Positions 60,769 to 64,000 of a stretch of 64,000 bases of DNA are shown here, piece after piece. Source of the DNA: Bacteroidales bacterium UBA2712 (lineage in GTDB: Bacteria; Bacteroidota; Bacteroidia; Bacteroidales; Paludibacteraceae); the NCBI GenBank assembly GCA_002354055.1, contig DEKW01000013.1:62001-126000 (forward strand), in the 5' to 3' direction. Position 1 is the first letter of the stretch, and the number at the start of each line of letters is the position of its first letter. Below the pieces are notes generated by a model. It had not been told where the DNA came from and did no database searches. It saw only the letters and a list, made by a program, of their open reading frames with translations. Made by a program: the position numbers and the translations under genes.

Positions 60769-61299
60769 TTATTGAAAGAAACTGAAATGAACACTTCCGT
60801 ATGTTCGTGTTTCTACATGTCGCAGATGCGTAGTGAAATTCGTGTCTTTTCCATGTTCGATTACCAACCACCCGTCATCTTTTAGAATGTCTTGACCTAA
60901 AATGACGTCAGGCAGAGTGGGGAGTTGCTCCAAGGCGTATGGAGGATCCGCAAAGATGAAATCATATTTCGTGCGGCAAATACTCAGGAATTTGAATACA
61001 TCGCCGCGGATGACGCTCAGATTACGGATGCCTAATTGCTTGCAACAACTGATGATCCAGTTTTGCTGGACGTGCGCAATCTCTACCGCCGTCACTTCCC
61101 TTGCACCGCGGCTGACACACTCGATACCTATTCCGCCCGTTCCGGCAAAGAGATCCAGCACATCTATTCCCTCAAAATCCATCCGGTTGTTAAGTAGATT
61201 GAACAGGCTCTCTTTCGCGAAATCCGTAGTGGGTCTCGCGGTGATATTTTTAGGGGGCGACAATCGCCGCCCCCCATATGTGCCAGAGATAATTCGCAT
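60769..61299 (-). CDS. rsmD: 16S rRNA (guanine(966)-N2)-methyltransferase
   Basis: 176 residues, normal for RsmD. Starts MRIISGTYGGRRLSPPKNI; SAM-binding DLFAGTGGIGIECVSRGA (about 49-66); catalytic FIFADPPYAL near residue 114. It methylates G966 of 16S rRNA during small-subunit assembly. It starts 15 bases after the upstream hypothetical gene, which has the promoter. Confidence 0.94.
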   Translation of the reverse strand: MRIISGTYGGRRLSPPKNITARPTTDFAKESLFNLLNNRMDFEGIDVLDLFAGTGGIGIECVSRGAREVTAVEIAHVQQNWIISCCKQLGIRNLSVIRGDVFKFLSICRTKYDFIFADPPYALEQLPTLPDVILGQDILKDDGWLVIEHGKDTNFTTHLRHVETRTYGSVHFSFFQ

Positions 61300-61314
61300 G
61301 GCTACCTTGTCCGA

Positions 61315-62073
61315 TTATTCCCAGTTACCTGCGTTATTATTCGGAGCGTAGATGTCGCCGACCTTCAAACCGGCGTAGTGATCCAGTTTGGTCTCACGGT
61401 CTATCAAGTTCACCAACTCCTGTTCGTTCAGGTCGCTAAGATAGCTCTCAAACGGTGCACGAGCCTCGAACAGCGGCACGCGGATGCCTTGGCTGGTCTT
61501 GTAATCGTTGTTTACCTCGATCTCAAAACGCTTGCCGTTGCTGTAAGGAATCTCTACAATACGATCGATGCTCTTCTCGTCGTACTCGCCTTTGTAAAGC
61601 GCCTGAATCATGTTCAGCTCAATCGTGTCACGACGGAAACCTGCCAAACCATTGCTGATGACGTCCTTGTCGTTCTCCCAGATATATGCGTACAACGCAT
61701 CGTTGTCCTCAAACTGGTTCTTCTTCAAGGCTTTCTTCTTTGCCTCGTTCAGGATCTTAACAGCCTTGTGCTCGGTCAAACCAGCCTCGAGCTGCTTATC
61801 CGTCAGACTACCTTCCTTCAATACCTCTTTCTTCGGAGCGGTCTTCAAAAAGGCCAGCAAACTGTCGTGGTTTGCCGTAAAACGGCCGTTTTGATGGTGA
61901 AACTCCACTTCTGCAGTACGGAGATCCACCAGATGCTTGATCACAGTTACTTCGCGTTGCGCACGCGTGTTCTCAAACTTGATCGGCGTTGTTACGCTCG
62001 TTACGCAGAAATAAGCCATCACAACTGCGGCGATGCTTAACAGGCAAATTACAATGTTTCTTGTTGTTTTCAT
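61315..62073 (-). CDS. Conserved hypothetical protein with one N-terminal membrane helix
   Basis: 252 residues. One transmembrane segment (about 6-26, NIVICLLSIAAVVMAYFCVT), then PIKFENTRAQREVTVIKHLVDLRTAEVEFHHQNGRF, a Bacteroidales-conserved helix-rich region reminiscent of pseudopilin N-terminal helices, and a soluble C-terminal part. I know similar proteins near rsmD in Bacteroidales but no function. It lies upstream of rsmD in one transcript. Confidence 0.8.
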   Translation of the reverse strand: MKTTRNIVICLLSIAAVVMAYFCVTSVTTPIKFENTRAQREVTVIKHLVDLRTAEVEFHHQNGRFTANHDSLLAFLKTAPKKEVLKEGSLTDKQLEAGLTEHKAVKILNEAKKKALKKNQFEDNDALYAYIWENDKDVISNGLAGFRRDTIELNMIQALYKGEYDEKSIDRIVEIPYSNGKRFEIEVNNDYKTSQGIRVPLFEARAPFESYLSDLNEQELVNLIDRETKLDHYAGLKVGDIYAPNNNAGNWE

Positions 62074-62109
62074 TATCGGTTAAATTTAGTTATTTGCAAA
62101 AAATCGCTG

Positions 62110-62141
62110 CAAAGTTACAAAAATATTTTGATATGTGCAAA
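62110..62141 (-). promoter_or_regulatory. Promoter of the hypothetical-rsmD transcript
   Basis: On the minus strand TTTG 62141-62138 and TAACTTTG 62117-62110 with a 20-base spacer; ATG at 62073. It overlaps the divergent promoter of the RelA/SpoT homologue. Confidence 0.8.
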
Positions 62142-62157
62142 AAAAATCGTAAATTTG
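62127..62157 (+). promoter_or_regulatory. Promoter of the RelA/SpoT homologue-recR transcript
   Basis: TTTG 62127-62130, 19-base spacer, TAAATTTG 62150-62157. It lies inside the longest frame of the gene, so translation must begin at the ATG at 62182. This rules out an unseen N-terminal hydrolase domain on this transcript. Confidence 0.8.
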
Positions 62158-62181
62158 CAGCGTTTTTTGAGATTAGCCTAT

Positions 62182-63615
62182 ATGGAAGACAGTAATAAAG
62201 TCCTATACTCGATACTAACAGAGCGCCTGGAGCTACTTCGTCAACTGGACGCGGAAGGGGATTCCGAGAAGCGTCGGCACATTGCCCGCGAGACGCAAAA
62301 TCTGCATGCACCTATGGCGCACCGGCTCGGTTTGTACCAGATCAAGACCGAGATGGAAGACCTGGCGTTGAAGTTTCTCGATTACGACACCTATAAATAT
62401 ATCGCGCACGCGTTGAATGCCAAGAAGGCGGAACGCGAGGCGTATATCGCGTCGTTCATCGCCCCGCTGGAGGAGAAACTTAAGGCGGAGGGATTCAAGT
62501 TTACCATCAAAGGAAGGCCGAAATCGATTCACTCCATCTACCATAAGATGCAGGCGCAGCATTGCGATGTGGACCACATCTATGATCTGTTCGCCATCCG
62601 TATTATCCTGGATTCTCCTTTGGAGCGCGAGAAATCGGATTGCTGGCAGGTCTATTCGCTCATTACCGACATCTTCCCGCCGAACCCCAAACGTCTACGA
62701 GATTGGCTTTCTGTACCCAAAGAGAACGGTTATGAATCGCTGCATACCACGGTTCTTGGTCCCGAGAAACGATGGGTTGAGGTGCAAATTCGTACGCGCC
62801 GGATGGATGAGATCGCGGAGCAGGGAGTCGCGGCACACTGGTCATACAAAGGTGTCAAAGGCTCTATTGTGCAGCGCTCCGGAGATGTCTTTGTCTTCAC
62901 GCCCACCGGCGATTTGAGACGTCTTCCGGAAGGAGCTACCGTCTTGGATTTTGCGTATTCTATTCATAGCGAAGTAGGAGCACATTGTGTCGGAGGTACT
63001 ATTCGTAATCAAAATGTATCCATTCGACAGAAGCTGCAGAACGGCGATCAGGTAGCCATTACGACCTCGCCGAACCAGCATCCGAATGCGGATTGGTTGA
63101 ATATAGTTGTCTCCACCAAAGCGAAGAATAAAATCCGTCAGGCACTCAAAGAGATTGAGTACAAACAGGCGGCGGAAGGCAAGGAGATTATCGAGCGGCG
63201 GTTCAAGAACTGGAAACTCGAATATACTGAGGCAGATATTACCCGTATGGCGCTCAAGTTGGGCTACAAAGAGGTGTCTGACATGTACCAATCCGTGGCG
63301 AACGGAAAGGAAGACATGCAGCATCTGCGCGACGTGCTCCTCATGCCTGAAGAGACGCCCACCATCCGTGAGCACACGGAGTATGTCGATCGTTCCGAAC
63401 TGAAAGGTCTGGCTATCGAGGTGGATATGAACGTCAAAAACGTGGATTATAACCTCTCGAAATGCTGTAACCCGCAGCCGGGCGACCCGATTTTTGCCTT
63501 CGTGTCCGTGCTAAAAGGTATCCGCATTCACCGCATCGATTGTCCGAACGCGGCGAATATACGCGAACGCTATCCGTATCGAATGATTCCGGCCAAATGG
63601 GCTAAGAAAAACTGA
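62182..63615 (+). CDS. RelA/SpoT homologue without the HD hydrolase domain (synthetase-TGS form)
   Basis: 477 residues from ATG 62182, against about 730 in full-length Rel. It starts at the end of the normal HD domain (RHIARETQNLHAPMAHRLG). The synthetase domain is intact: GRPKSIHSIY (111-120), DLFAIRI (135-141), ENGYESLHTT (181-190), EVQIRT (200-205). A TGS domain (about 236-295) and the CC...HRIDCPN zinc-finger-type region (428-454) follow, but the ACT domain is missing. It should make (p)ppGpp and not degrade it, unless the synthetase is silent. It is coupled to recR by a TGATG overlap. Confidence 0.9.
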   Translation: MEDSNKVLYSILTERLELLRQLDAEGDSEKRRHIARETQNLHAPMAHRLGLYQIKTEMEDLALKFLDYDTYKYIAHALNAKKAEREAYIASFIAPLEEKLKAEGFKFTIKGRPKSIHSIYHKMQAQHCDVDHIYDLFAIRIILDSPLEREKSDCWQVYSLITDIFPPNPKRLRDWLSVPKENGYESLHTTVLGPEKRWVEVQIRTRRMDEIAEQGVAAHWSYKGVKGSIVQRSGDVFVFTPTGDLRRLPEGATVLDFAYSIHSEVGAHCVGGTIRNQNVSIRQKLQNGDQVAITTSPNQHPNADWLNIVVSTKAKNKIRQALKEIEYKQAAEGKEIIERRFKNWKLEYTEADITRMALKLGYKEVSDMYQSVANGKEDMQHLRDVLLMPEETPTIREHTEYVDRSELKGLAIEVDMNVKNVDYNLSKCCNPQPGDPIFAFVSVLKGIRIHRIDCPNAANIRERYPYRMIPAKWAKKN

Positions 63616-64000
63616 TGTCTGATTACCCGAGTGTCATATTAGAGCAGGCCGTTAACCAAATGGCTTCGCTGCCCGGAGTGGGGCGGCGGACGGCGTTGCG
63701 GCTCGTGCTGCATCTGCTGCGTCAGCCTGAAGCGGACGTAGAGGCGTTCTCCAATGCCTTCACGCGTCTGAAAAAAGAAGTGGTTTACTGCCGCGAGTGC
63801 CATAATATATCCGATACGGAGATCTGCCCGATTTGCGGTTCTACAAGGCGGGATCATGCTACGATTTGTGTGGTCGAGAACGTCCAGGATGTCATGTCTA
63901 TCGAGAACACCGGCCAGTACAACGGCGTCTATCACGTCTTGGGAGGAGTCATCTCGCCTATGGAAGGCGTCGGACCGAAGGATATAGAGATTGATTCGCT
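63615..64000 (+). CDS. recR: Recombination protein RecR (cut by window end)
   Basis: 128 codons are visible; the gene continues beyond 64000. Starts MSDYPSVILEQAVNQM; helix-hairpin-helix-type LPGVGRRTALRLVLHLL, zinc finger CRECHNISDTEICPIC (about 57-72), and the Toprim domain begins at ICVVENVQDVMSIENTG. With RecF/RecO it loads RecA at gaps. The ATG overlaps the RelA/SpoT homologue stop (TGATG). Confidence 0.95.
   Translation, partial: MSDYPSVILEQAVNQMASLPGVGRRTALRLVLHLLRQPEADVEAFSNAFTRLKKEVVYCRECHNISDTEICPICGSTRRDHATICVVENVQDVMSIENTGQYNGVYHVLGGVISPMEGVGPKDIEIDS

Noticed and set aside
62128..62181. N-terminal extension of the RelA/SpoT homologue
   Set aside because: The promoter -7 element lies within this extension, and the residues do not resemble the HD domain.

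Overview
The window is bacterial chromosome from a member of the Bacteroidota, most likely order Bacteroidales. The evidence is direct: sixteen promoter-like sites match the Bacteroidota consensus (TTTG, about 20 nt, TAnnTTTG), ribosome-binding sites are AT-rich and lack Shine-Dalgarno motifs, and the gene content includes paired TonB-dependent receptors, a CarboxypepD_reg-like plug, a DUF2723 membrane protein, an EF-G2-type GTPase and a multidomain secreted protein with a short C-terminal sorting-like tail. Family level (Paludibacteraceae-like) is only a guess. Coding density is high. No tRNA, rRNA, CRISPR array, prophage or complete insertion sequence was seen.

Layout. 1-5.3 kb: a six-gene minus-strand operon (2-hydroxyacid dehydrogenase, lipoprotein, pepT, gcvT, patatin, TetR). 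5.4-12.1 kb: plus-strand EF-G paralogue and two overlapping TonB receptor genes. 12.1-14.8 kb: uvrA (minus). 14.9-18.4 kb: small exported protein, Ca2+/Na+ antiporter, two small hypothetical proteins and an NhaC-type antiporter. 18.4-23.3 kb: a translation operon, rplM-rpsI-rpsB-tsf, followed by an AsmA-like protein. 23.2-36.4 kb: a tight minus-strand surface-polysaccharide operon (two UDP-sugar dehydrogenase-like genes, Wzx, four glycosyltransferases, Wzy, DegT aminotransferase, PglC-type initiating transferase) that runs into gltX and recQ. 36.6-42.9 kb: DUF2723 protein, CobW-family GTPase, porin-like protein, thioesterase. 42.9-46.7 kb: O-methyltransferase (minus), then Lrp, trpS, a lipoprotein and a FadL-like outer-membrane protein. 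46.7-53.7 kb: a 787-base non-coding stretch with a nested RNA structure, then a 2040-residue secreted protein. 54.1-60.7 kb: TPR protein, ribH, aspartokinase, YitT, sugar nucleotidyltransferase, galE, manA. 60.8-64 kb: rsmD and a conserved hypothetical (minus), then a shortened RelA/SpoT homologue and the start of recR.

How they work together. The Wzx/Wzy cluster and the later nucleotide-sugar genes can supply and assemble a surface glycan. The EF-G paralogue with a degenerate GTPase site and the RelA/SpoT homologue without its hydrolase domain both point to starvation physiology, although they are 55 kb apart and the link is inference.

Most of the window is ordinary core genome. The least explained features are: the structured non-coding element before the giant protein; a roughly 200-base repeat present twice, each time ending in a promoter; short quasi-tandem 'words', different at each locus, found at gene junctions and also inside reading frames (uvrA, recQ, an O-methyltransferase); and a REP-like palindrome read as protein in two exported proteins.
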